Source of the DNA: Alteromonas gracilis
GTDB taxonomy: Bacteria > Pseudomonadota > Gammaproteobacteria > Enterobacterales > Alteromonadaceae
Assembly: GCF_002993325.1 (NCBI RefSeq)
Contig: NZ_PVNO01000025.1
Span: forward strand, 620,001 to 684,000
DNA: 64,000 bases
Reading direction: 5' to 3'
Shown one piece after another: positions 26,838 to 36,285 of this stretch. Both the position numbers and the translations under genes were made by a program. The first letter of the stretch is position 1, and every line of letters starts with the position of its first letter. The notes under the pieces are model-generated. The model was given only the letters and a program-made list of their open reading frames with translations, was not told where the DNA came from and did no database searches.

Positions 26838-28469
26838 CTAGGAAACCGCCTTTGTTTCTTCTTCAATCTCGGCCAACAAACTGCAGGGCATGAAACTCTT
26901 AGCATTGGCTTCCTGTAGGTGGAGTTTAAATCGGTCAGGCACCTCGTCAGTTAGAAAACTACCCGCTTTAACGAGCGGAAAAATTTCATCGTAGCGCGCT
27001 ACGTGGCATTGATTTACCCTTCTAAAGATGTGAGTTCGGTTTAACTCAGTCGTGCTCACATGCCCAGTAGAAGAAAGGATATCCATCAACGCAAGCACGG
27101 TTTTTTTGTGGAATCGATAAACCCTTTCATATTTATCTTCGACATTTAGCCCCTTGGCGAGCTTGGGATCTTGCGTCGCAACCCCGGTTGGGCACCTGTT
27201 TGTATTGCACGACAGTGATTGTACACAGCCTAGTGCCAGCATCATTCCTCTGGCGCTATTGCATATGTCAGCCCCTAGACTAAGATTTTTAGCCAACTGA
27301 AAAGCGGTAATAATCTTGCCCGAAGCAATAATTTTTATTTTGCCTCTTAGTCCAAAGCCCGTAAGACAGTCATCAACAAACGCCAGCGCCTCGCGAAGGG
27401 GAAATCCGATAGAATTTGAATACTCTAGAGGGGCCGCTCCAGTGCCTCCTTCACCACCATCGACGGTAATGAAATCGGGTGTAACCCCCTTCTCTACCAT
27501 GGCTTTACACATAGCTATAAATTCACTTTTTCTTCCTAAGGCAAGCTTAATACCGATGGGTTTAAAGTTACTGAGTTCTCTTAACTGCGTGATAAAATCA
27601 ATCATTTCCAATGGTGTTGAAAAAGCTTTGTGTCTGGGCGGTGAATCAACCTGCGTGCCGGGTTCAACGCCTCTTATCTCAGCAATCTCTGGGGTATTTT
27701 TATATGCTGGCAAGATACCACCATGTCCAGGCTTTGCACCTTGACTAAGCTTAATTTCAATCATTTTAACGCTTTCAAGATTGGCTTTTTCTTGAAATAA
27801 ATCCGCATCAAAGCCGCCATCCTCAGTTCTACAACCGAAATAACCCGTCCCTATTTGCCAGACAATATCGCCGCCATTCTCTAAGTGATAAGGCGTTAAA
27901 CCTCCCTCGCCCGTATTGTGATAAAACCCACCTTTAGCCGCGCCTTTATTGAGCGCGAGAATGGCGTTTTTTGATAAACTCCCGAAACTCATCGCGCTGA
28001 TATTTAATACACTTGCTCGATAAGGTTTCTTACAATGCGGGCCCCCTACCGTAATTCGGGGGTCTTCGTCCATATCCTCTACTTCTCGTGCAGACAGCGA
28101 ATGGCCAATCCATTCGTATCCATCTTTGTAAGTGTCTAACTGTGTACCGAAAGGTACGGTTTCTCTACTATTTTTTGCACGCTGATAAACAATAGAGCGA
28201 AACATTCTGGAAATTGGTGCTCCACCGGTATCTGTTTCAATGATGTATTGCTGTATATAAGGCCTAAGGCCTTCGACAGTCCATCGAACGCGGCCGATTA
28301 GTGGGAAGTTCTTGAGGATTGCATGCTTATTTTGAAACGCATCATATAGCCCAAATATTAATAAAGTAATGGAGAGCAAAAGGAACCACCAAACTGGTGC
28401 CCACAGTACTCCAATAATTACGTTAAAAGCCACAAGTAGTAAGAGTACCGTTAATATAGTAAATCGCAT
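26838..28469 (-). CDS. FMN-binding glutamate-synthase-like protein, membrane-anchored
   Basis: It resembles the FMN/iron-sulfur domain of glutamate synthase (GltB central region) as a free-standing 543-residue protein. Two hydrophobic segments occupy residues 1-42, so it is probably membrane-bound. The core has SAMSFGSLS, NTGEGGLTPYH, KLSQGAKPGHGG and VDGGEGGTGAAP, and the 3Fe-4S cysteines appear in CVQSLSCNTNRCPTG. The glutaminase domain is absent, so glutamine-dependent amination is unlikely without a partner. Family members are annotated as FMN-binding glutamate synthase family; the actual substrate is unknown. Confidence 0.92.
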   Translation of the reverse strand: MRFTILTVLLLLVAFNVIIGVLWAPVWWFLLLSITLLIFGLYDAFQNKHAILKNFPLIGRVRWTVEGLRPYIQQYIIETDTGGAPISRMFRSIVYQRAKNSRETVPFGTQLDTYKDGYEWIGHSLSAREVEDMDEDPRITVGGPHCKKPYRASVLNISAMSFGSLSKNAILALNKGAAKGGFYHNTGEGGLTPYHLENGGDIVWQIGTGYFGCRTEDGGFDADLFQEKANLESVKMIEIKLSQGAKPGHGGILPAYKNTPEIAEIRGVEPGTQVDSPPRHKAFSTPLEMIDFITQLRELSNFKPIGIKLALGRKSEFIAMCKAMVEKGVTPDFITVDGGEGGTGAAPLEYSNSIGFPLREALAFVDDCLTGFGLRGKIKIIASGKIITAFQLAKNLSLGADICNSARGMMLALGCVQSLSCNTNRCPTGVATQDPKLAKGLNVEDKYERVYRFHKKTVLALMDILSSTGHVSTTELNRTHIFRRVNQCHVARYDEIFPLVKAGSFLTDEVPDRFKLHLQEANAKSFMPCSLLAEIEEETKAVS

Positions 28470-28824
28470 TCAAATTCCTTCTTTAATTCGGCATGCCTCA
28501 GCACATATTATGCTCACTGCAGTCATCAATACACTAAAACAAGCGAACCAGTTTTATATTTGCGTTAATTCACTGAAATATAGCGACAATCTATTACCAT
28601 AGGACGAACTCAACATGGTTACGCGTATCCCTCAATTGTCGCTTTTTCTGTTTTTTTAGCTGCGAAAACAGATTATTACGTGCTAGTCTAAGGTCTGCAT
28701 TTAAAGAAGAAACCTTAAGCTATTTAGCTGGTTTTACAAAACCTCAAGACATCGTTTGGTGCTAGATATTATAACCTTATCTTAGAATAACGGATTTTAC
28801 GTTCAACATTTTGAAAGGTAATTC
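28470..28824. other. 355-base divergent intergenic region
   Basis: It separates the leftward glutamate-synthase-like gene from the rightward antiporter gene. It must hold both promoters. I see no convincing reading frame, palindrome or -10/-35 pair; a GAAAGGT ribosome-binding site sits just before 28825. Confidence 0.5.
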
Positions 28825-30396
28825 ATGGAGTATGCATTTCTTCTCTTCGCATTTGTGTGCGGCTTAACAGTTAAACTCATTGGCATTCCTCCTCTTGTCG
28901 GCTATCTCGTTGCCGGTTTTTTACTTAATTTTGCAGGTTATACGTTAACCGAAGATTTAACCCAAATCGCTAATTTAGGCATTACGATTATGCTTTTCAC
29001 TATTGGGTTAAAACTCAATATCAGGGATTTAAGCCGACGGGAGGTTTGGGCTGGAAGCGTAACCCACACACTTGTTTGGGTGGGCATTATTACGTGTTGT
29101 GTTTATCTCTTAGGCGCCGTTGCAGCAAAATTCGTCGATGGACTAAGCTGGAAGAGCGCGGCACTTATTGCCTTTGCGCTGAGTTTTAGTAGTACAGTAT
29201 GCGTTGTCAAAGTTTTAGAGGAAAGCGGTGAAAGCAAAACTCGCCATGGTCGTTTGGCCATTGGTATTTTAGTAATGCAGGATGTGTTCGCAGTTGTCTT
29301 CCTTGTGGTAGCAACTGGCAAACTTCCTTCCATATGGGCGTTAGCCTTGCTAGCTTTGTTTCCAGCGATGCCCCTAATTAAAAAGATGCTAAATAAGTCT
29401 GGACACGGAGAGTTACTTCCGCTCACTGGATTTATTTTGGCGCTAGGTGGCTACCACGTATTTGAACTCGTTAATATAAAGGGTGATTTGGGTGCGCTAA
29501 TTTTTGGCATAATGCTGGCTCAACACGAAAAAGCATCAGAACTTGCAAAGTCGCTGCTAAGCTTTAAAGACCTTTTATTAATTGGTTTTTTCTTAACCAT
29601 CGGACTCACCGCGCTACCTGATCTCGGCATGATTACCCTTGCGTTTATTTTCTGTTTATTCATTCCTTTGAAAGCAGCGCTCTTTTTTGGCCTATTTACG
29701 TCGTTACGATTGCGCGGAAGAACAGCCTATTTAAGCAGTTTAGTACTATCTAACTACAGCGAGTTTGGGCTTATTGTGGGTGCTTTAGCAGTGTCATTAG
29801 GGCTAATCGCTAATACATGGTTGGTCGTAATTGCTCTTGCTGTTTCTATCTCGTTCGTTATTACCAGTGTGCTCTATCGAAATTCTCATTCTCAATACCA
29901 CAGTAACAAACACGTGATAAAACGTTTTGAGAAGGAAGAACGTTTAAAAGAAGATGTTTATCCAACATTAAATAACGCAGAGTTTTTAGTTTTGGGCATG
30001 GGGCGAGTTGGGCGAGGAGCGTTTAATGCGTTGTCAAAACTAAGCGACGTTAATGTGTGGGGCATGGATGCTGACAGACAGAAAATAAAAGAAATGTCAT
30101 CTGAAGGATATAATGTAATTTGTGGTGATGGCGAAGACGTAGACTTATGGGACAACCTAGATTTAAAGTCCGTTCAGTTAGTGCTGCTGGCACTGCCTTC
30201 TATACAAGACTCCATCAACATTACTCGTCAGCTCAAAAATGCTGGGTATACCGGAAAAGTAGCGGCCATTGCCCGCTATGAAGATGAAGTGTCACACCTG
30301 CTAGAGAACGGCGTTGATAAAGTGTTCAATTTCTTTACCGAAGCAGGGCTTGGTTTTGCTGAAGAGAGTTTAGCTTATGCCCAAACGCAACACTAA
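28825..30396 (+). CDS. CPA2 cation:proton antiporter with RCK/TrkA-N domain
   Basis: A KefB/KefC/YbaL-type transporter that would exchange K+ or Na+ for protons across the inner membrane. Residues 1-370 form about 12 transmembrane segments, beginning FLLFAFVCGLTVKLIGIPPLVGYLVAG in part, with the conserved NLGITIMLFTIGL and FALSFSSTVCVVKVL. Residues 388-510 form an NAD-binding RCK domain with the glycine motif LGMGRVGRGAFNAL. At 523 residues it lacks the longer tail of KefC. The ligand gating it is unknown. Confidence 0.92.
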   Translation: MEYAFLLFAFVCGLTVKLIGIPPLVGYLVAGFLLNFAGYTLTEDLTQIANLGITIMLFTIGLKLNIRDLSRREVWAGSVTHTLVWVGIITCCVYLLGAVAAKFVDGLSWKSAALIAFALSFSSTVCVVKVLEESGESKTRHGRLAIGILVMQDVFAVVFLVVATGKLPSIWALALLALFPAMPLIKKMLNKSGHGELLPLTGFILALGGYHVFELVNIKGDLGALIFGIMLAQHEKASELAKSLLSFKDLLLIGFFLTIGLTALPDLGMITLAFIFCLFIPLKAALFFGLFTSLRLRGRTAYLSSLVLSNYSEFGLIVGALAVSLGLIANTWLVVIALAVSISFVITSVLYRNSHSQYHSNKHVIKRFEKEERLKEDVYPTLNNAEFLVLGMGRVGRGAFNALSKLSDVNVWGMDADRQKIKEMSSEGYNVICGDGEDVDLWDNLDLKSVQLVLLALPSIQDSINITRQLKNAGYTGKVAAIARYEDEVSHLLENGVDKVFNFFTEAGLGFAEESLAYAQTQH

Positions 30397-30470
30397 TGCG
30401 GTTCTAAATGCGAACAATGGATGAATTGAGAAACGTTATCGTTTGTAAATATATGTTTTAAAAGGTTTTT

Positions 30471-30499
30471 TTGACAAAGAGCCAAAATGAGGCTACACT
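30471..30499 (+). promoter_or_regulatory. Strong sigma-70 promoter of the bacterioferritin operon
   Basis: A consensus -35 TTGACA (30471-30476) and -10 TACACT (30494-30499) are separated by exactly 17 bases, with the start codon 30 bases downstream. Confidence 0.8.
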
Positions 30500-30529
30500 T
30501 CACGCAAATAGTTTAAAAGGGTTTTCACA

Positions 30530-31006
30530 ATGCAAGGTGATAAACAAGTCGTTGCAAAATTGAACGAAGTACTAACAAGTGAACTTACTTCGATAAATCA
30601 ATACTTTCTGCACGCTCGTATGTTCAAAAACTGGGGTTTTTCAGAACTCAACGAAAAGAACTATAAGAAATCCATTAAGGATATGAAGCAAGCCGACGAT
30701 CTTATCGAACGTATTCTCTTTCTAGAAGGTCTGCCTAACCTACAAGCACTGGGCAAGCTTTATATCGGTGAAGACACCGCTGAAATGCTATCTTGCGACG
30801 CACGTTTTCAAAAAGAGCAGCTTCCTCTCCTTCGTGACGCTATCGCGCTGTGCGAGGAAAAACAAGATTATGTGTCTCGAGATCTTCTTGAAGAACTGCT
30901 TGAATACGAAGAAGAACATTTAGACTGGATTGAGACGCAAGAATACCAAATTGATGCGATGGGTATTGAAAACTATCTACAAGCGCAAGTAATGGGAGAT
31001 GACTAA
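30530..31006 (+). CDS. Bacterioferritin, heme-binding type with degenerate ferroxidase site
   Basis: A 158-residue ferritin-like subunit, alignable to E. coli Bfr without gaps over residues 1-130. The heme-ligand Met52 is present, but three of six di-iron ligands are changed: Glu51 to Asp, His54 to Gln and Glu94 to Gln, while Glu18, Glu127 and His130 remain. It is therefore likely to bind heme but to oxidise iron poorly. The next gene, whose ATG follows the TAA directly (TAATG overlap), encodes the complementary subunit. Together they probably build a mixed 24-subunit iron store, as in two-gene bacterioferritin systems of Pseudomonas and Neisseria. Confidence 0.93.
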   Translation: MQGDKQVVAKLNEVLTSELTSINQYFLHARMFKNWGFSELNEKNYKKSIKDMKQADDLIERILFLEGLPNLQALGKLYIGEDTAEMLSCDARFQKEQLPLLRDAIALCEEKQDYVSRDLLEELLEYEEEHLDWIETQEYQIDAMGIENYLQAQVMGDD

Positions 31007-31473
31007 TGAAAGGTAACAAAGCAATCATCGATGGCTTAAATGAACTACTCTCTTATGAGTTAGCCGCCATGGATCAGTACTTCATTCACTCTCAGATGTA
31101 TCTTGATTGGGGCTTAAACAAGCTTTATGAGCGTATCGACCACGAATTTGACGATGAACGTGGGCACGCAACCAAGCTAATTGAGCGTATGCTGTTTTTA
31201 GAAGGTACGCCTGACATGACGAAGCGTACTGGCTTCAAAGTGGGCAAAGATGTACCTGAGATGCTTGAAAGCGATTTACGGGTTGAATATGAAGTAGACG
31301 CAAAGTTGCGCGAAGTAATTGCGCTTTGCGAAACCGAGAAAGACTATGTAACCCGCGACATGCTTATCGTGCTATTAGACGATACAGAAATGGACCATGC
31401 CCATTGGCTAGAGCAGCAATTGGGTCTTATTAAACGCTTAGGCTTACCAAACTACTTGCAATCACAAATGTAG
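31006..31473 (+). CDS. Bacterioferritin, ferroxidase type lacking the heme methionine
   Basis: The second bacterioferritin subunit, 155 residues. The di-iron ligands are all present: Glu18, Glu51, His54, Glu94 and an ExxH pair (E128, H131, shifted by a one-residue insertion). Position 52 is Arg instead of the heme-ligand Met. It overlaps the preceding gene by one base, so stoichiometric production is likely. It would supply iron oxidation while the first subunit supplies heme. An imperfect terminator follows. Confidence 0.94.
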   Translation: MKGNKAIIDGLNELLSYELAAMDQYFIHSQMYLDWGLNKLYERIDHEFDDERGHATKLIERMLFLEGTPDMTKRTGFKVGKDVPEMLESDLRVEYEVDAKLREVIALCETEKDYVTRDMLIVLLDDTEMDHAHWLEQQLGLIKRLGLPNYLQSQM

Positions 31474-31500
31474 GTAATGCGCTAGCATTAATAAAATATA

Positions 31501-31527
31501 ACGGCTGCCACATCGGTGGCCGTTTTT
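31501..31527 (+). terminator. Terminator of the bacterioferritin operon
   Basis: ACGG-(CTG bulge)-CCAC pairs with GTGG-CCGT around the loop ATCG and is followed by five T residues. Confidence 0.65.
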
Positions 31528-31694
31528 ATTACAATTCTATTCACTCATCATTACTGCGCACTATTGTTATGTTTCGTTAACTGTTGACGCGTTTAATGTG
31601 AATCGACTCACACTGTAACTGGTTTGCTAGCCATTTGTTATCTCTGCCAAATTCTTGCTCAATATCGGGTTCTCAAAAATGTGTCTGATAACCG

Positions 31695-32174
31695 TTAATA
31701 TTGGGTAACAAAGTATAGGTAGTTTGGGCTTTCCTTATCTTTAATGTTGAGCCGCAGTTGCCATTTCATTACCGGTTCGCTGCACCCTCCCAGCATAAAC
31801 CAACCAGACCACACGCCATTAGCGTTGTCATCTAGCAATACAGGTATCTTACCCATATACATGTTTACCCCTTCAATCCAGGCACTCTCGATTTCCTGAT
31901 TTTCAGGAATTAAAATTTTCAACGTTACCGACTCTTCAGGTTCAGGCATGGTTGAGAATGTGGCAATGGCCAACTCGCCATCAATTAAGAATTCGCAAGT
32001 TTCGTTGACAAAATTGCAGCTGTTTCCTATTCCATTAATGAGGACGTTTTCGTTCAACGCTGATGATTGAAATTCATGCGCGAGATAAACACACACTGCT
32101 ACTACGATGATGGCGACCAACGGCAGTTGAGAATGTAAATGTTTTGATCGTTTATTGTTATGATTATTTAGCAT
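31695..32174 (-). CDS. Membrane-anchored hypothetical protein divergent from ccoN
   Basis: A 159-residue protein I do not recognise. A basic start and one transmembrane segment (LPLVAIIVVAVCVYLAHEF, about 18-36) are followed by a periplasmic domain with three cysteines (CNFVNETC and GGCSEP) that may form disulfides. The phrase GVWSGWFMLGGCSEPVMKWQLRL suggests a beta-sandwich. Its start is only 26 bases from the FNR-type box shared with ccoN, so an accessory role in cbb3 oxidase function or copper supply is a reasonable guess, but only from position. Confidence 0.7.
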   Translation of the reverse strand: MLNNHNNKRSKHLHSQLPLVAIIVVAVCVYLAHEFQSSALNENVLINGIGNSCNFVNETCEFLIDGELAIATFSTMPEPEESVTLKILIPENQEIESAWIEGVNMYMGKIPVLLDDNANGVWSGWFMLGGCSEPVMKWQLRLNIKDKESPNYLYFVTQY

Positions 32175-32199
32175 TTCTTAAATTTTGTATATTTCTTCA

Positions 32200-32213
32200 T
32201 TGACGGAGATCAA
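32200..32213. promoter_or_regulatory. FNR-type box upstream of ccoNOQP
   Basis: TTGAC-GGAG-ATCAA matches the FNR consensus TTGAT-N4-ATCAA at nine of ten positions. It lies about 190 bases before ccoN and 26 bases before the divergent gene. The fnr gene itself is 7 kb downstream, and low-oxygen induction of ccoN by FNR is established in other bacteria. Confidence 0.75.
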
Positions 32214-32402
32214 GCTTAGGTAGTTTATGGTATCTTTTTGTAATTAAAAACCTTATCATCCGCGTACCAACTGGCTTGGAGACAATAATTATTACTCTTT
32301 CCGAGCTCGGTGTGAAGCGTTATTCCTTGCTGATACACGTCTCGACCGCACTATTCCGGCAGTTGGAGACCATAGTTCATTTGAAGTGGAAGATTCATTA
32401 AA

Positions 32403-33836
32403 ATGAGTGAAATAAGCCAAGCACAACCTGACTACAATTATAAAGTAGTTAGGCAATTTACCATCATGACCATAGTCTGGGGTATTGTAGGTATGGGCCT
32501 AGGGGTATTTATTGCCGCGCAACTATTTGCACCTATGCTTAACTTCGATACACCATGGCTAACATTCTCACGTTTGCGCCCGTTGCACACTAATGCCGTT
32601 ATATTTGCCTTCGGCGGCTGTGCGCTATTTGCAACGTCGTACTACATCGTTCAGCGTACCTGCCAGGTAAGACTGTTCAGTGACAAGCTTGCCGCGTTTA
32701 CCTTCTGGGGTTGGCAGGCCGTTATCGTTTTAGCTGTTATTACTCTGCCTATGGGTTTAACTAGCTCAAAAGAATACGCTGAACTAGAATGGCCAATTGA
32801 TATCCTATTGGCACTGGTTTGGGTCGCTTATATCATCAACTTCTTCGGAACCCTAGTAATCCGTAAAGTGTCGCACATTTATGTAGCGAACTGGTTCTTA
32901 GGTGCGTTCATGCTAACTGTTGCAATTCTTCATATTGGTAACAGCATGGCTATTCCGGTGTCTTTCACTAAATCGTATTCACTGTATGCAGGCGCCGTAG
33001 ATGCGATGATGCAGTGGTGGTACGGCCATAACGCGGTAGGTTTCTTCCTGACTGCGGGCTTCCTTGGTATGATGTATTACTTCGTGCCTAAGCAAGCTGG
33101 TCGCCCGGTTTATTCATACAGACTTTCAATTGTTCACTTTTGGGCACTTATTTCTCTGTATATCTGGGCTGGTCCACACCACCTTCACTACACTGCCCTA
33201 CCAGACTGGACTCAGTCACTAGGTATGGTGATGTCTATTATCTTATTCGTTCCATCTTGGGGTGGTATGATTAACGGTATCATGACGCTATCTGGCGCGT
33301 GGCATAAGCTTCGCACTGACCCAGTACTGCGTTTCCTAATTGTTTCATTGTCTTTCTACGGTATGTCTACCTTCGAAGGTCCAATGATGGCAATTAAAAC
33401 CGTTAACGCTCTATCTCACTACACTGACTGGACAATTGGTCACGTACACTCTGGTGCACTAGGTTGGGTTGCAATGGTTTCAATTGGTTCAATTTACCAC
33501 TTAATTCCAGTGCTATTCGGTCAGCGTGCAATGTATAGCACCAAGCTAGTTAACGTGCATTTCTGGTTCGCAACTATCGGTGTTGTTCTATACATCGTAG
33601 CAATGTGGATGTCTGGTGTACTTCAGGGTCTAATGTGGCGTGCAGTAAACGCTGACGGTACGTTAACCTATAGCTTTGTTGAGTCATTAGAAGCGTCTAA
33701 GCCGTTCTATGTGGTTCGTTTCATTGGTGGTTGTTTCGTGGTAGCGGGTATGCTTGTTATGGCATACAACACATGGAAAACCGTTCGTGCACCTAAAGGC
33801 AGTATCGCTGCAGATCCAGCGACTCAGCCAGCGTAG
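32403..33836 (+). CDS. ccoN: cbb3-type cytochrome c oxidase subunit I
   Basis: The catalytic subunit of the high-affinity terminal oxidase, which reduces oxygen at a heme b3-CuB centre. About 12 transmembrane helices are visible in 477 residues. Histidine-rich signature segments include [31 protein letters not shown] (heme/CuB histidine region), [15 protein letters not shown] and [14 protein letters not shown]. It starts the ccoNOQP operon, with 15 bases to ccoO. Confidence 0.98.
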   Translation: MSEISQAQPDYNYKVVRQFTIMTIVWGIVGMGLGVFIAAQLFAPMLNFDTPWLTFSRLRPLHTNAVIFAFGGCALFATSYYIVQRTCQVRLFSDKLAAFTFWGWQAVIVLAVITLPMGLTSSKEYAELEWPIDILLALVWVAYIINFFGTLVIRKVSHIYVANWFLGAFMLTVAILHIGNSMAIPVSFTKSYSLYAGAVDAMMQWWYGHNAVGFFLTAGFLGMMYYFVPKQAGRPVYSYRLSIVHFWALISLYIWAGPHHLHYTALPDWTQSLGMVMSIILFVPSWGGMINGIMTLSGAWHKLRTDPVLRFLIVSLSFYGMSTFEGPMMAIKTVNALSHYTDWTIGHVHSGALGWVAMVSIGSIYHLIPVLFGQRAMYSTKLVNVHFWFATIGVVLYIVAMWMSGVLQGLMWRAVNADGTLTYSFVESLEASKPFYVVRFIGGCFVVAGMLVMAYNTWKTVRAPKGSIAADPATQPA

Positions 33837-33851
33837 TAAAGGAGACGAATA

Positions 33852-34457
33852 ATGAAAAACGCACATGAGTTAATTGAAAAGAATGTCGGTCTGTTAACGG
33901 TATTAATTCTTATCGCTATCAGCTTTGGTGCCATGGTGCAAATTACGCCGTTGATGTTTCAACAGCAAACCATGGAACCGGTAACAGGCTTACGTCCATA
34001 TACCGCGCTTGAGCTTGAAGGCCGTGACATTTACATCCGTGAAGGTTGTGTAGGTTGTCACAGCCAGATGATTCGTCCATTCCGCGCAGAAACCGAACGT
34101 TATGGTCACTACAGCGTTGCTGGTGAGTCAGTATGGGAACACCCTTTCCTTTGGGGTTCTAAGCGTACTGGACCTGACTTAGCACGCGTTGGTGGTCGTT
34201 ACAGCGATGAATGGCACCGAGTTCACCTGCTTAATCCTCGTAACGTAGTACCAGAGTCGAATATGCCAGGGTTTCCTTGGCTTGCGGAAAACACGCTAAA
34301 TGGCGAGTTAACAGCTGAAAAAATGGAAGTATTCCGTGGCTTTGGCGTTCCGTATACCGACGAAGATATCGCGGGTGCGAAAGCGGCAGTACAGGGTAAA
34401 ACGGAAATGCAGGCCCTTATTGCTTACCTTCAGTCTCTTGGCACACATTTGAAATAA
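33852..34457 (+). CDS. ccoO: cbb3-type oxidase mono-heme subunit II
   Basis: A membrane-anchored cytochrome c of 201 residues passing electrons to CcoN. An N-terminal transmembrane helix ([20 protein letters not shown]) precedes the single heme motif [11 protein letters not shown] near residue 63, and the axial Met lies in SNMPGFPWL. An AAAGGAG site precedes the ATG. It is separated by one base from ccoQ. Confidence 0.98.
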   Translation: MKNAHELIEKNVGLLTVLILIAISFGAMVQITPLMFQQQTMEPVTGLRPYTALELEGRDIYIREGCVGCHSQMIRPFRAETERYGHYSVAGESVWEHPFLWGSKRTGPDLARVGGRYSDEWHRVHLLNPRNVVPESNMPGFPWLAENTLNGELTAEKMEVFRGFGVPYTDEDIAGAKAAVQGKTEMQALIAYLQSLGTHLK

Positions 34458-34458
34458 T

Positions 34459-34620
34459 ATGGATCAAGGAATTGTAGGCAGCATTTTTACTGTCATCGTC
34501 TTTGTAAGCTTCATCGGTGTTGTGTGGTGGGCGTTTAGCGGCCGCAACAAGAAGAAATTCGATGAAGCTGCAAACTTACCGTTTGCAGACGAAGAAAAAG
34601 AAAAATCAAAAGAAGATTAG
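34459..34620 (+). CDS. ccoQ: cbb3-type oxidase small subunit CcoQ
   Basis: A 53-residue single-span protein (TVIVFVSFIGVVWWAFSG, about 11-28) with a charged tail rich in K, E and D, typical of CcoQ/FixQ, which stabilises the oxidase complex. The ATG comes right after the ccoO stop, and the stop lies 16 bases before the ccoP start. Confidence 0.95.
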   Translation: MDQGIVGSIFTVIVFVSFIGVVWWAFSGRNKKKFDEAANLPFADEEKEKSKED

Positions 34621-34636
34621 CAGGAGTCTCGAACTC

Positions 34637-35590
34637 ATGAGTATGTTTTGGACAATTTGGATTTCAGTGATAACCCTAGGGTTGATCATTGGTTGCTACT
34701 TCCTTCTGCGCTGGTGCCTGTCTAACAAGACCGGCGTAGCTGAAGGCGAGTCAATGGGGCACGAATTTGATGGTATTGAGGAGTTGAATAATCAACTTCC
34801 TCGCTGGTGGACAATTATGTTCTACATGACCATCGTTTGGGGCTTTTTATATCTAGCGCTTTATCCTGGCCTAGGTGCATATGAAGGTATTTTGGGTTGG
34901 AAGAGTTCAAACCAGAATATCCAATCGCTAGAAGAGTCTGTTCAAGCGCGTATCGACGCAAAAGAGCAAGGCTACTTGGTTGAGTATGACCGTGAATTGG
35001 ATTTTGCTGCTGAGAAGTTCGATCCGATCTTTGAAGCGTATGCGAAAGTTCCAGTTGAAGAGCTGGCAAAAGACCCAGAGGCAAATAAAGTAGGTCAGCG
35101 TTTATTCCTACAAAATTGCTCTCAGTGTCACGGTTCTGATGCACGTGGTCAAAATGGCGGCTTCCCTAACCTAACCGATAACGATTGGTTATACGGCGGT
35201 TCAGGTGCGAAAATCGTTGAAACCCTTACGCTTGGTCGTAAAGCAGCAATGCCAGCATGGCTTGATGCGATGGGTGAAGACGGTATCGAAGAAGTGGTTA
35301 ACTACGTACTTAGCCTAAGCGGTCGCGATGTGGACCCTCAGCTTGCAGAAGCGGGTAAAGCGCGTTTCGCAGCATGTGCGGCATGTCATGGTATGGATGG
35401 TAAAGGTAACCAAATGCTTGGGGCACCAAACCTTACCGATAATATCTGGCTTTACGGCGGCAGCCACAGAGCAGTTACAGAAACGCTTACTTATGGTCGT
35501 AACGGTGTAATGCCTTCATTCAAGAAAACCTTGGGTGAAGACAAAATTCACGTTGTTGCAGCGTACGTTTACAGCCTTTCAAATGATTAA
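34637..35590 (+). CDS. ccoP: cbb3-type oxidase di-heme subunit III
   Basis: The entry point of electrons into the oxidase, 317 residues. An N-terminal hydrophobic helix and a second one (WTIMFYMTIVWGFLYLALYPG) anchor two cytochrome c domains with heme sites CSQCH and CAACH, each followed by a PNLTDN.WLYGGS motif and a methionine ligand (AAMPAW, GVMPSF). The frame is open further upstream, but ATG 34637 follows an AGGAG site and gives the normal family length. A strong terminator closes the operon. Confidence 0.97.
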   Translation: MSMFWTIWISVITLGLIIGCYFLLRWCLSNKTGVAEGESMGHEFDGIEELNNQLPRWWTIMFYMTIVWGFLYLALYPGLGAYEGILGWKSSNQNIQSLEESVQARIDAKEQGYLVEYDRELDFAAEKFDPIFEAYAKVPVEELAKDPEANKVGQRLFLQNCSQCHGSDARGQNGGFPNLTDNDWLYGGSGAKIVETLTLGRKAAMPAWLDAMGEDGIEEVVNYVLSLSGRDVDPQLAEAGKARFAACAACHGMDGKGNQMLGAPNLTDNIWLYGGSHRAVTETLTYGRNGVMPSFKKTLGEDKIHVVAAYVYSLSND

Positions 35591-35615
35591 TGATTTAAAT
35601 CATTAAATATCTTAG

Positions 35616-35644
35616 AAAGCCTCGTTACTACGAGGCTTTTTTTA
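35616..35644 (+). terminator. Terminator of ccoNOQP
   Basis: Perfect 9-bp stem AAAGCCTCG/CGAGGCTTT with the loop TTACTA and a T-run. Confidence 0.92.
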
Positions 35645-35805
35645 TGAGAAAATACAGCGATATACAAAGTGCTGTAGCGAGTGAAATTCAGACACTTTTA
35701 TCTAATATTACTGACACTCTATTTATGGGTATTGCTAACAGTGAAGCGTTTTAGGCAGTATTTATAAATATGTTGTTAGCGAATTAATCAAGAGTAAAAA
35801 TTCTA

Positions 35806-36285
35806 ATGAATAGACCCTGGTATAAAGAGTTCTGGCCTTGGTTCTTAATTGCCGTTCCAGTTATTACCCTGATCATGGGCGGTGTGTTGCTCAATCTTGC
35901 AATATCTACAGAAGATAGTCTGGTAATCGACGACTATTACAAAGAAGGTAAAGCAATCAACGCCAGCCTAGACAAAGAAGCCGTTGCAAAGCGTTTAAAC
36001 ATAACGACGGACTTGACTATTACAGATGGCAGCATTGCCCTTGAATTTCACTCAGGTATTCCACAAGACGGAAACGCCGTTAAACTCAGTTTTTATCACG
36101 TGACGCTTGAAGATCGTGACGTAAGCGTATTGCTAAGTCGTGATGCCAACGGAATTTATCGCGGTTTTGTAGAAGAAAGTTTAGATGGTAAATGGCGTGT
36201 ATCGCTAACACCAATTGACGAAAGCTGGAAAATTCAAAACACGATCTACCTTCCCCATGAGGGAAAAATAAAATTTAACCCGTAA
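35806..36285 (+). CDS. ccoH: FixH/CcoH family oxidase assembly protein
   Basis: A 159-residue membrane protein needed for cbb3 oxidase assembly. One N-terminal transmembrane helix follows the family opening RPWYKEFWPWFLIAVPVITL, then comes DDYYKEGKAIN, another FixH hallmark, and a periplasmic beta-rich domain. The stop TAA shares its last base with the ATG of ccoI, so the two are translated together. Confidence 0.94.
   Translation: MNRPWYKEFWPWFLIAVPVITLIMGGVLLNLAISTEDSLVIDDYYKEGKAINASLDKEAVAKRLNITTDLTITDGSIALEFHSGIPQDGNAVKLSFYHVTLEDRDVSVLLSRDANGIYRGFVEESLDGKWRVSLTPIDESWKIQNTIYLPHEGKIKFNP

Noticed and set aside
35644..35757. A 37-codon frame directly after the ccoP terminator.
   Set aside because: Its ATG is part of the terminator T-tract, there is no ribosome-binding site, and it matches nothing known to me.
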